Assembly: GCA_025997935.1 (NCBI GenBank)
Contig: BNVG01000125.1
Location: forward strand, 1-5,343
Direction of reading: 5' to 3'
DNA from: Synergistales bacterium
GTDB taxonomy: Bacteria > Synergistota > Synergistia > Synergistales > Aminobacteriaceae
DNA length: 5,343 bases
The notes below the pieces were generated by a model that was not told the origin of the DNA, made no database searches, and worked only from the letters and a program-made list of their open reading frames with translations. The stretch's first letter is position 1. The number at the start of each line of letters is the position of its first letter. The translations under genes and the position numbers were made by a program. This document shows positions 1 through 5,219 of the stretch, in pieces.

Positions 1-4
1 TAAC

Positions 5-43
5 CGTACACCGTGACGTACGAAAACGTACATATTTCCGTAC
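5..43. repeat. Array of four CGTAC motifs
   Basis: CGTAC occurs at 5-9, 17-21, 27-31 and 39-43. The start-to-start distances are 12, 10 and 12 bp, close to one helical turn each. The outer two copies share the longer octamer CCGTACAC (4-11 and 38-45), and the inner two share ACGTAC (16-21 and 26-31). The regular phasing suggests binding sites for a DNA-binding protein on one face of the helix, for example an operator array or iterons. The array lies at the window edge and may continue to the left. No known regulator is assigned. Confidence 0.5.
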
Positions 44-55
44 ACATAATTATTC

Positions 56-70
56 AAAAACACTGTTTTT
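56..70. repeat. AT-rich inverted repeat, possible weak hairpin
   Basis: AAAAAC (56-61) and GTTTTT (65-70) are perfect 6-bp inverted repeats with a 3-nt loop (act). The stem has one G-C pair per arm and the 3' arm ends in a T run. It could be a weak terminator for a gene left of the window, or simply AT-rich promoter-region DNA. Little else supports it. Confidence 0.25.
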
Positions 71-120
71 ATAGGGTGAAAAGGCTGATTTTTCGCCGCG
101 TTTCGCGCGTGTTTTCGGTC

Positions 121-147
121 GGTTTTTCCGCATTTGGATAAAAAACC
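121..147. repeat. Inverted repeat upstream of the -35 box
   Basis: GGTTTTT (121-127) and AAAAACC (141-147) form a perfect 7-bp inverted repeat separated by 13 bp. The right arm ends one base before the TTGACA -35 element at 149. It could be a dyad operator or curved upstream DNA. The low GC content makes a stable RNA hairpin unlikely. Confidence 0.25.
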
Positions 148-148
148 C

Positions 149-176
149 TTGACAAATTATTAATATAGATTATTAT
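149..176 (+). promoter_or_regulatory. Sigma-70-type promoter of the PerR-PTPS operon
   Basis: TTGACA at 149-154 matches the -35 consensus perfectly. TATTAT at 171-176 differs from TATAAT at one base, and the spacer is 16 bp. Transcription would start around 183, leaving a leader of about 25 nt before the ATG at 208, with the GGAGG ribosome binding site inside it. No other promoter is needed for the second gene, which follows after 26 bp. Confidence 0.75.
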
Positions 177-191
177 TAGAGAATAATTATT
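159..191. promoter_or_regulatory. AT-rich dyads, candidate Fur/PerR autoregulatory operator
   Basis: Overlapping dyads cover the -10 region and start site. TAATATA-g-ATTATTA (161-175) is a 7-1-7 arrangement with 5 of 7 positions symmetric; its right arm is close to that of the Bacillus PerR box (TTATAAT-N-ATTATAA). ATTATT / AATAAT (172-177 and 182-187) is a perfect 6-4-6 dyad. AATAATTATT (182-191) is a perfect palindrome. Fur-family genes commonly repress themselves through such sites. Which dyad is bound cannot be decided by eye, and AT-rich DNA gives chance palindromes. Confidence 0.45.
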
Positions 192-207
192 ATTTGGAGG
201 TTGCGCG

Positions 208-591
208 ATGGGACGCAATACACATCAAAAACAGAGCATATTAAACGCCTTGACTTCATTACGTGGGCAACACCCGACGGCGGAAATGGTCTACGAGCGG
301 GTATCTCAGACAATTCCATCTTTGAGCCGCGCGACGGTTTATCGCGTTTTGAACGGGTTCGCCGAGCAAGGCGCGGTAGCGCAGTTGCGTATCACCGAAT
401 CGGGATACCGTTATGACGACGTAATGTCGCCGCACCATCATCTGTTGTGCGATGTTTGCAAACGCGTGGTGGATTTGACCGCTCCGCAGTTTGAAACGAT
501 TCCGTTGCCGCAGGAGGATGTTTCGGGGTGTCAGATCAGGGGCGTCGAGCTTATGTTTTTGGGGGTTTGTCCAGAATGCGCCGCCAAATAA
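208..591 (+). CDS. perR: PerR-like Fur-family transcriptional regulator
   Basis: A 127-residue cytoplasmic, metal-dependent DNA-binding regulator. The N-terminal winged helix includes HPTAEMVY (22-29) and the recognition segment SRATVYRVLNGF (40-51). The C-terminal dimerisation part has the structural zinc site C81-x2-C84 and C121-x2-C124. All five regulatory-metal ligands of Bacillus PerR have counterparts: H22, D70, H76, H78 and D89. Having Asp rather than Glu at the D89 position is typical of PerR over Fur. In PerR, peroxide oxidises the His ligands and releases repression. The protein starts about 15 residues later than Bacillus PerR, so the first helix is short or missing. GGAGG at 196-200, 7 nt before the ATG, supports this start. 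It heads a two-gene operon with a PTPS-like gene. The family is certain. The peroxide-sensing role is inferred from ligand identity, and a zinc or other metal sensor remains possible. Confidence 0.88.
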   Translation: MGRNTHQKQSILNALTSLRGQHPTAEMVYERVSQTIPSLSRATVYRVLNGFAEQGAVAQLRITESGYRYDDVMSPHHHLLCDVCKRVVDLTAPQFETIPLPQEDVSGCQIRGVELMFLGVCPECAAK

Positions 592-617
592 TAAAATAAT
601 TCAGAGGAGGAACGGTT

Positions 618-1094
618 ATGAGGTCTTTGACGAAGCTCAACATTCAGTACGCGCATCGTTTTTTGGGGTTTGAAGGGGAGGCCCAGTATCTTCACGGGCA
701 CACCGGCACACTGACTATTGAAGTAGAGGGCGACGTGGACGCCAAGACCGGCTTCGTATATCCCTGCAACAGCATCAAGCGCGTCGCCTGGGACTATTTG
801 GTGAACTTTGACCACGCGCTGATTTTGCAGGAGGAAGACCCACTCCTTCCCGAGGTTTTGAAGGCCTACGAAAAGCAGGGCATACGGAGCGGCGCGCCGA
901 GCAATAAAGCCGTCGGAGGCGCTATCGACACCGCCCTCGCCAAGGCGTACCCGGAGTGTCGTTTGGTCGTTGTGAAGAAGGTCGCGACCTGCGAGAATCT
1001 TATAGAGCTGTTTTACTCCCTGCTGAAGGACAAGCTCAACATCAAAAGGCTGACCTTCACATCCGGCGACAACGCCGCAACGGCTAAGTTCTAA
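618..1094 (+). CDS. Divergent PTPS/QueD-fold protein, catalytic Cys absent
   Basis: A 158-residue protein of the 6-pyruvoyl-tetrahydropterin synthase / 6-carboxytetrahydropterin synthase family (T-fold, zinc-dependent). The zinc ligands are recognisable as H13 (YAH) and H26/H28 (LHGHTG), and the catalytic Asp-His pair as D65-H66 (FDHALIL). A TCENL segment (124-128) resembles the family's TxEN helix. In QueD the catalytic Cys sits four residues before HGH; here that position is A22. The Glu of PTPS-III enzymes is also not at its expected place: Q23 is there, and the nearest acid is E21. The C-terminal pterin-anchoring Glu aligns with S149. About 45 extra residues lie between the DH pair and TCENL. 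GAGGAGG at 604-610 supports the start. It is co-transcribed with the PerR-like gene. Family membership is clear. Canonical QueD or BH4 activity is doubtful and the substrate is unknown. Confidence 0.82.
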   Translation: MRSLTKLNIQYAHRFLGFEGEAQYLHGHTGTLTIEVEGDVDAKTGFVYPCNSIKRVAWDYLVNFDHALILQEEDPLLPEVLKAYEKQGIRSGAPSNKAVGGAIDTALAKAYPECRLVVVKKVATCENLIELFYSLLKDKLNIKRLTFTSGDNAATAKF

Positions 1095-1108
1095 GCGTCG
1101 CCGGACGC
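1095..1108 (+). other. Short GC hairpin just after the PTPS-like gene
   Basis: GCGTC (1095-1099) and GACGC (1104-1108) form a perfect 5-bp stem with a GCCG loop, starting at the base after the stop codon. There is no T run, so it is not a terminator by itself. It could stabilise the 3' end of the mRNA. Confidence 0.3.
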
Positions 1109-1153
1109 GCATAGGAGCAAATCAGGGTGTTGGATACGTATAATTAGATTGGG

Positions 1154-1188
1154 AAAAATGGGCGACCGCAAAGGCCGCCCATGTTTTT
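1154..1188. terminator. Bidirectional Rho-independent terminator between convergent operons
   Basis: The stem is ATGGGCG-a-CC (1158-1167) pairing with GG-c-CGCCCAT (1173-1182), with one A/C mismatch and a 5-nt loop. It is followed on the + strand by TTTTT (1184-1188) and preceded by AAAAA (1154-1158), which reads as a T run on the - strand. It can therefore end both the PerR/PTPS transcript and the crt-thl-hbd transcript. The + strand T run overlaps the hbd stop codon (1187-1189). Confidence 0.85.
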
Positions 1189-2035
1189 AATATTTGAAGA
1201 ACCCTTCTTTCGTCTTGCAACCCAATTTGCCGGCGGCCACCATTTTTTTGAGAAGGGGTGCAGGGCGGTATTTCGAGTCGCCAAACTCGCGGTGGAGAAC
1301 CTCCATAATGGCGAGCGTCACGTCGAGCCCCACCAAGTCGGTCAGGTGCAACGGCCCCATCGGATGTCCGCAACCGTTGACCGTGGCCTTGTCTATGTCC
1401 TCAGCGGAGGCGACGCCCTCTTCGAGAAGCAGTATAGCCTCGTTGAGCATGGGGATAAGGATTCTGTTGACTATAAAGCCCGGCTTGTCGAGGGCCGCCA
1501 CTCCAACTTTGCCCATCTTCTCGCCGACCGCCATAGCGACGGCTAAAGTAGCGTCGGACGTGAGGTAGCCCGTGATTATCTCGAGGAGCTTCATAACTGG
1601 CACGGGGTTGAAGAAGTGCATCCCGATAAAGCGGTCGGGTCTGTCGGTGGAGGCGGCAAGCTCGGTGATGGAGATTGACGACGTGTTGCTGGCCAATATG
1701 GTCTCGGGCTTGATTACCTTTATAAGCTCCGCGTAGATGGCTTTTTTCGCGGCTGGGTTCTCGTATATCGCCTCTATGACGAGGTCTGCGTCCCGTGCGT
1801 CGCTCAGGGTTACGGAGGTTTTGATACGCTTCGCCGCCTCGTCGGCGAGCTCCTTTTCGAGCTTGCCCTTGGCGACAAGTTTTTCGAAGTTAGCCGCTAT
1901 CCTGTCGTGTGCCTTTTTTACTATGGCCTCTGTCTGGTCGTACATCGTGACATCGAAGCCGGACTGCGCCGCCACTTGCGCGATGCCTGAACCCATTTGA
2001 CCTACGCCTATTACGTAAATTTTCTTTATGTCCAT
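1187..2035 (-). CDS. hbd: 3-hydroxybutyryl-CoA dehydrogenase
   Basis: A 282-residue soluble enzyme that interconverts acetoacetyl-CoA and 3-hydroxybutyryl-CoA with NAD(H). The N-terminal Rossmann fold shows GVGQMGSG (10-17), with D33 at the end of the second strand, which favours NAD over NADP. The catalytic set is visible: S119 (NTSS), H140 (GMHFFNP), E152 and N190 (IVNR). All four are offset by 18 from the human mitochondrial enzyme residues 137, 158, 170 and 208. The C-terminal dimer domain has GHPMGPLHLTDLVGLD. Length matches the bacterial single-domain family (about 280). GGAGG lies 8 nt before the ATG. It is the last gene of the operon, 46 bp after thl, and supplies the reduction step between thiolase and crotonase. 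Stereospecificity is inferred to be (S) from the family. Confidence 0.96.
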   Translation of the reverse strand: MDIKKIYVIGVGQMGSGIAQVAAQSGFDVTMYDQTEAIVKKAHDRIAANFEKLVAKGKLEKELADEAAKRIKTSVTLSDARDADLVIEAIYENPAAKKAIYAELIKVIKPETILASNTSSISITELAASTDRPDRFIGMHFFNPVPVMKLLEIITGYLTSDATLAVAMAVGEKMGKVGVAALDKPGFIVNRILIPMLNEAILLLEEGVASAEDIDKATVNGCGHPMGPLHLTDLVGLDVTLAIMEVLHREFGDSKYRPAPLLKKMVAAGKLGCKTKEGFFKY

Positions 2036-2058
2036 TATGGAAACCTCCCTATAACAAC

Positions 2059-2071
2059 GGGCGCGTCGCCC
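2059..2071 (-). other. Intergenic hairpin between thl and hbd
   Basis: GGGCG (2059-2063) and CGCCC (2067-2071) form a perfect 5-bp GC stem with a 3-nt loop in the 46-bp gap, upstream of the hbd ribosome binding site (2044-2048). There is no T run after it on the - strand, so it is not a terminator. It could affect segmental mRNA stability. Confidence 0.35.
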
Positions 2072-2081
2072 TTGGTCGTCC

Positions 2082-3269
2082 CTACGCGCGCTCGAAAAGA
2101 GCCGCTATGCCCTGTCCGCCGCCTATGCAGAGGCTAGCGATACCGTAGCGCCCGTTTCTGCGCTCAAGCTCGTTCATAAGCACGATGACGAGGCGCGCCC
2201 CGCTACACCCGACCGCATGTCCGAGGGCCACTGCTCCGCCGTTTACGTTGAGCTTGGCTGGGTCAAGGGCCAAATCTTTAGCGCAGGCGGCGGCCTGAGC
2301 TGAGAAGGCCTCGTTTATCTCGAATAGGTCTATATCCTCTTTCTTGAGGCCGGTTTTCTCTAAAAGTTTATTGATGGCCGGGACGGGGCCGTAGCCCATG
2401 ATAGAGGGGTTGACGCCGACGGTCGTATAGGCGCGGAAGACTAAGCGAGGTTTAAGTCCGAGGGCTTTCGCTTTCTCGGCGGACGTCAAAAAGAGCGCCG
2501 CCGCCGCGTCGTTTACGGGAGAAGCGTTTCCGGCTGTCACCGTGCCGCCGTCTTTTTTGAACACCGGCTTTAGCGCGGCGAGCTTTTCGAGGCTTATGTC
2601 GTCTCTGATGGACTCGTCTTTATCGAATATGGTTACGCCCTTTTTGCTCTTTATCTCGATAGGGACTATCTCGGCGTCGAACTTTCCGGCGTCGCGCGCG
2701 GCCGCGGCTTTTTTGTGGGAAGCGAACGCGAACTCGTCCTGCATTTCTCTCGTTATCCCGCACTTGGCCGCTACGTTCTCAGCCGTCACACCCATGTGGT
2801 AGTTCATGAACGGATCTATAAGCGAGTCGTACAGCAGGCTATCGTATATTTCACCGTGTCCCATGCGCTCGCCGAAACGGTGTTTTGTGAGTAGGTACGG
2901 TGCGCGGCTCATGGTCTCCGCGCCTCCGGCGATAACGGCGTCATATTGACCGAGCATTATATCCTGAGCGGCGCTGACAACCGCGCGCAGGCCCGAGCCG
3001 CAGTTGATGTTAGGCACCCAGGCCGGGACTTCCTCCGGTATGCCCGCTGCAATAGCGGCCTGACGCGCGAAGTTGGATTTAAGACCGGCCTGCACATGAG
3101 CGCCGAATATAACTTCCTCCACGGCGTCGGGTTTTACCCCTGAGCGCTCGATAGCCGCGCTTGTTACAAACGACGCCAGCTCAGCCGCGGTGAAACCGGA
3201 CAGACTTCCGCCGAAGTTTCCCGTAGGCGTGCGAGCTCCGCTGACAACTACGGCTTCTCTTGTGTTCAT
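2082..3269 (-). CDS. thl: Acetyl-CoA acetyltransferase (thiolase)
   Basis: A 395-residue thiolase, the usual length for the biosynthetic/degradative thiolase family. It condenses two acetyl-CoA to acetoacetyl-CoA or runs in reverse. The nucleophile is C90 in INCGSGLRAV. The other active-site motifs are NEAF (319-322), GGAVALGHAVG with H351, and CIGGGQG with C381 as the general base. Two small departures from the common consensus are visible: GLKSN where GLGQN is usual (residues 62-66), and GHAVGCSGAR where GHPIGASGAR is usual. The start has a GGGG-type Shine-Dalgarno (3279-3282) 9 nt upstream. It lies 31 bp after crt and 46 bp before hbd on the same strand, which suits a C4 acyl-CoA role. A somewhat longer 3-ketoacyl-CoA substrate cannot be excluded. 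Confidence 0.95.
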   Translation of the reverse strand: MNTREAVVVSGARTPTGNFGGSLSGFTAAELASFVTSAAIERSGVKPDAVEEVIFGAHVQAGLKSNFARQAAIAAGIPEEVPAWVPNINCGSGLRAVVSAAQDIMLGQYDAVIAGGAETMSRAPYLLTKHRFGERMGHGEIYDSLLYDSLIDPFMNYHMGVTAENVAAKCGITREMQDEFAFASHKKAAAARDAGKFDAEIVPIEIKSKKGVTIFDKDESIRDDISLEKLAALKPVFKKDGGTVTAGNASPVNDAAAALFLTSAEKAKALGLKPRLVFRAYTTVGVNPSIMGYGPVPAINKLLEKTGLKKEDIDLFEINEAFSAQAAACAKDLALDPAKLNVNGGAVALGHAVGCSGARLVIVLMNELERRNGRYGIASLCIGGGQGIAALFERA

Positions 3270-3300
3270 GTCGATATGCCCCTTTCTGTGTTATAAGCCT

Positions 3301-4083
3301 TTATTCACCCTTAAAACTAGCCGAGCGCTTTTCTAAAAACGCGTTCATGCCCTCGTCCTGGTCCGACGTGGAGAACGTAGTGGCGAAAGCCTCGGCCTCA
3401 TAAGCCATGCCGCTCGCCGGGCCTACGTCAAGCCCGATATTTACGGCGCGTTTTGACAAGCCTAGGGCTATGGGGGCTTTTTTAGCGATTATCGCCGCCA
3501 CTTCGCGGGCGCGCTCCATGAGCTTTTCCTTGGGCACGACTTCCTCGACAAGGCCGACTCTGAGCGCGGCCTGCGCGTCGATAATTTCTCCCGTCATTAT
3601 GAGGAAATTGGCCATGCCCTTCCCCACGATGCGCGGCAGTCTCTGAGTGGCGCCGAAGCCGGGCATTATGCCGAGATTAACCTCCGGCTGACCGAACTTG
3701 GCGTTTTCGGCGGCTATACGGATGTCGCAGGACAGCGCGAGCTCGCTGCCCCCGCCGAGCGCGTAGCCGTTCACAGCCGCTATCACTGGTTTGGCTATGG
3801 ATTCTATGAGCGAGAAAATGCCCTGCCCCAAGAGCGCGAACTCGCGCCCCTCAAGGGCTGACAGCTTGCTCATCTCAGCTATGTCCGCGCCGGCCACGAA
3901 GGCCTTTTCGCCCGCGCCTGTGATGATGATGACCTTCGTCTGAACATCCGCGACGGCCTCCTCGATGGCTTGTCTGAGCTCTTTTAGCGTTTCAGCGTTG
4001 AGCGCGTTCAAAGCCTTGGGGCGCGACAGGGTGATGACGCGCACCCCATCCGACACTTGGGTTGTGATGTTAAGATATGACAT
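3301..4083 (-). CDS. crt: Enoyl-CoA hydratase / crotonase
   Basis: A 260-residue crotonase-fold enzyme, full length for the family, that interconverts crotonyl-CoA and 3-hydroxybutyryl-CoA by water addition. The oxyanion-hole and CoA segments are AFVAGADIAEM (61-71) and NGYALGGGSELALSCD (105-120). Both catalytic glutamates are present: E114 and E134 (FGQPEVNLGIMPG). They correspond to E144 and E164 of rat crotonase with a constant offset of 30, so true hydratase activity is expected rather than one of the non-hydratase crotonase reactions. GGAGG (4089-4093) sits 5 nt before the ATG. It lies 19 bp after the RraA-like gene and 31 bp before thl. Downstream thl and hbd make C4-CoA the likely substrate. 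Confidence 0.95.
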   Translation of the reverse strand: MSYLNITTQVSDGVRVITLSRPKALNALNAETLKELRQAIEEAVADVQTKVIIITGAGEKAFVAGADIAEMSKLSALEGREFALLGQGIFSLIESIAKPVIAAVNGYALGGGSELALSCDIRIAAENAKFGQPEVNLGIMPGFGATQRLPRIVGKGMANFLIMTGEIIDAQAALRVGLVEEVVPKEKLMERAREVAAIIAKKAPIALGLSKRAVNIGLDVGPASGMAYEAEAFATTFSTSDQDEGMNAFLEKRSASFKGE

Positions 4084-4102
4084 AATATCCTCCTTTTCCG
4101 GC

Positions 4103-4756
4103 CTAAAAATGCCCGAATCTCTTAAATACCTCTTCTATCGCGCCGCCCTCGAAGAGAGCTTCGCGCATACCAGCCTCACGCTCTGCTATCTCCTCAGTGC
4201 CGATAAGGGCCTCCATCACAAGCGCGCTCGGTATGACTATGACGCCGTCTTCGTCGCCGAAAATATAATCGTCGGGGTTTATCTCGACGTTTTCGATTTT
4301 TATGGGAGTCTGCCAGTTGGACACGTTCCAGCGTCCGGTTGACTCGCCCGGGTGTCTGAAACGGCAAAACACCGGAAATTTCGCGTCCATTATAGCCCTC
4401 GCGTCGCGTACGCCCCCGTCAATGACCGCGCCGACGCAACCGTTGTTGCGCGCCGCGAAGCTCATTATCTCGCCCCAGTGCGCGCAGTTGCGGAAGTTGT
4501 CCGTGGACATGACGGCGATAGTCCCGCTCGTCAGCTCCGAGAGCATCTTGACGCGTACCGGCATATCGTTGTCGGACTTCGAGCCGCTCGCTCGTCCGGT
4601 TATGGTGAACGCCTTGCCGAAGAGCCTCATTCCCGTAGAGAGCGCCTGAAGATCCCACGGAAGGTTTTGATCTCGAAAGCCCATGCCGTCGAGAACGTCC
4701 CCGACGGCGGCCGTCTGAAGTTTTTCATAGCGTGATTTCAGATCTTTGAAGTTCAT
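4103..4756 (-). CDS. RraA / 4-hydroxy-4-methyl-2-oxoglutarate aldolase family protein
   Basis: A 217-residue member of the RraA-like family, often mislabelled as a menaquinone methyltransferase. Characterised enzymes of this family are class II, divalent-metal pyruvate aldolases that cleave 4-hydroxy-4-methyl-2-oxoglutarate and also decarboxylate oxaloacetate; E. coli RraA instead binds RNase E. Family motifs seen are AHWGE (92-96), GCVGAVIDGGVRD (106-118) with the substrate Arg and metal Asp at R117-D118, and the DYIFGDEDGVIVIP stretch near 168-181. Keeping the Arg-Asp pair and the Glu suggests a metal-dependent lyase. An in-frame TGA lies just upstream (4766-4768), so the ATG at 4756 is the first possible ATG. 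The only Shine-Dalgarno-like GGGAG (4771-4775) is 14 nt away, a poor distance that suggests modest translation. It is the first gene of the crt-thl-hbd operon. Its substrate there is unknown. Confidence 0.87.
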   Translation of the reverse strand: MNFKDLKSRYEKLQTAAVGDVLDGMGFRDQNLPWDLQALSTGMRLFGKAFTITGRASGSKSDNDMPVRVKMLSELTSGTIAVMSTDNFRNCAHWGEIMSFAARNNGCVGAVIDGGVRDARAIMDAKFPVFCRFRHPGESTGRWNVSNWQTPIKIENVEINPDDYIFGDEDGVIVIPSALVMEALIGTEEIAEREAGMREALFEGGAIEEVFKRFGHF

Positions 4757-4793
4757 TCTTTGGTTTCACACTCCCTGTTTACTTATCCCGTTC

Positions 4794-4809
4794 GTATGAT
4801 ACCATTATG
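4794..4809 (-). promoter_or_regulatory. Possible operon promoter (-10 like) and short palindrome
   Basis: In the 64-bp gap before the RraA-like gene the - strand reads CATAAT (4804-4809), one mismatch from TATAAT, but no convincing -35 is seen at 16-18 bp. Next to it GTAT-g-ATAC (4794-4802) is a perfect 9-bp palindrome that could be an operator half. The operon may instead be read partly from the vapBC promoter upstream. Confidence 0.25.
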
Positions 4810-4820
4810 AAATAGAAAGG

Positions 4821-5219
4821 CTATATCCAAATTTCAAATTCAAGCCCCGGGATATGCTGAAAGTGTTTATTGTTATTGCTGACCAGAATGTACTTCTTAG
4901 ACAAGGCGCTCGCCGCTATCATCAAATCCATGTTGTCAATCGGTTTTCCCGCCTTTGTCAGCGCTACCCTTAACGAAGCGTATTGAAGCGCCGCTTCCGC
5001 GTCCCAGTCAACGACGCCGGTCATGCTTGCGAAACGCGTAATTTGCGCTCTGAGCCGGTCTGATCCTTTCTTTTCGGCTCCGAAAGACAGCTCCGCGTAG
5101 GTTATGCAGCTAATACTCGTCCGCTCTTGATGTTCTTTGAATTTTGCGAGCAGAGACAATGGATTTTCCCTCATTAAGTAACTGCATATATCCGTATCGA
5201 GCATATAGTGAGACGGCAT
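4821..5219 (-). CDS. vapC: VapC-type PIN-domain ribonuclease toxin
   Basis: A 132-residue PIN-domain protein, the standard VapC length. VapC toxins are Mg-dependent RNases, usually acting on tRNA or rRNA, held inactive by VapB. The PIN acidic residues are visible: D8 in YMLDTDICSYL, E43 in TYAEL, and D98 in IDNMDLMIAASAL. The fourth position lies in SNNNKHF (114-120), where Asn replaces Asp, as in many VapC proteins of this subgroup. The C-terminus (PGLEFEIW) also matches that subgroup. Its ATG overlaps the vapB stop codon (TAATG). The AGGGAG Shine-Dalgarno (5228-5233) lies inside the vapB coding end and inside a hairpin. The gene ends 64 bp before the RraA-like gene with no terminator visible between. 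All key residues are intact, so it is likely functional. Confidence 0.93.
   Translation of the reverse strand: MPSHYMLDTDICSYLMRENPLSLLAKFKEHQERTSISCITYAELSFGAEKKGSDRLRAQITRFASMTGVVDWDAEAALQYASLRVALTKAGKPIDNMDLMIAASALSKKYILVSNNNKHFQHIPGLEFEIWI

Noticed and set aside
97..107. CGCG-TTT-CGCG small inverted repeat in the leader
   Set aside because: Four-base arms in a CG-rich patch are expected by chance, and no T run or promoter relation supports a role.
1..207. Possible CRISPR or iteron origin from the CGTAC repeats
   Set aside because: Repeats are only 5-8 bp with no unique spacers of constant length, and no Cas or Rep gene is in the window. It is kept only as an operator-like array.
531..1112. 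Long antisense reading frame (193 codons, - strand) opposite the PTPS-like gene
   Set aside because: It lies wholly opposite genes with clear family motifs, has no recognisable domain and no ribosome binding site I could see. It is best explained by codon bias of the sense strand.
1139..1144. Perfect TATAAT on the + strand after the PTPS-like gene
   Set aside because: No -35 element at a proper distance, and the terminator at 1158 would stop any transcript at once, so a functional promoter is unlikely.
1127..1147. Tiny GTG-started frame after an AGGAG-like sequence in the intergenic region
   Set aside because: Only about six codons and no conserved context; likely chance.
1181..1568. Open frames on the + strand inside hbd
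   Set aside because: The - strand frame has full dehydrogenase motifs and catalytic residues; the + frames show no domain and are shadows.
4302..4735. Two overlapping + strand frames opposite the RraA-like gene
   Set aside because: The - strand frame carries clear RraA motifs; the opposite frames lack motifs and start signals.
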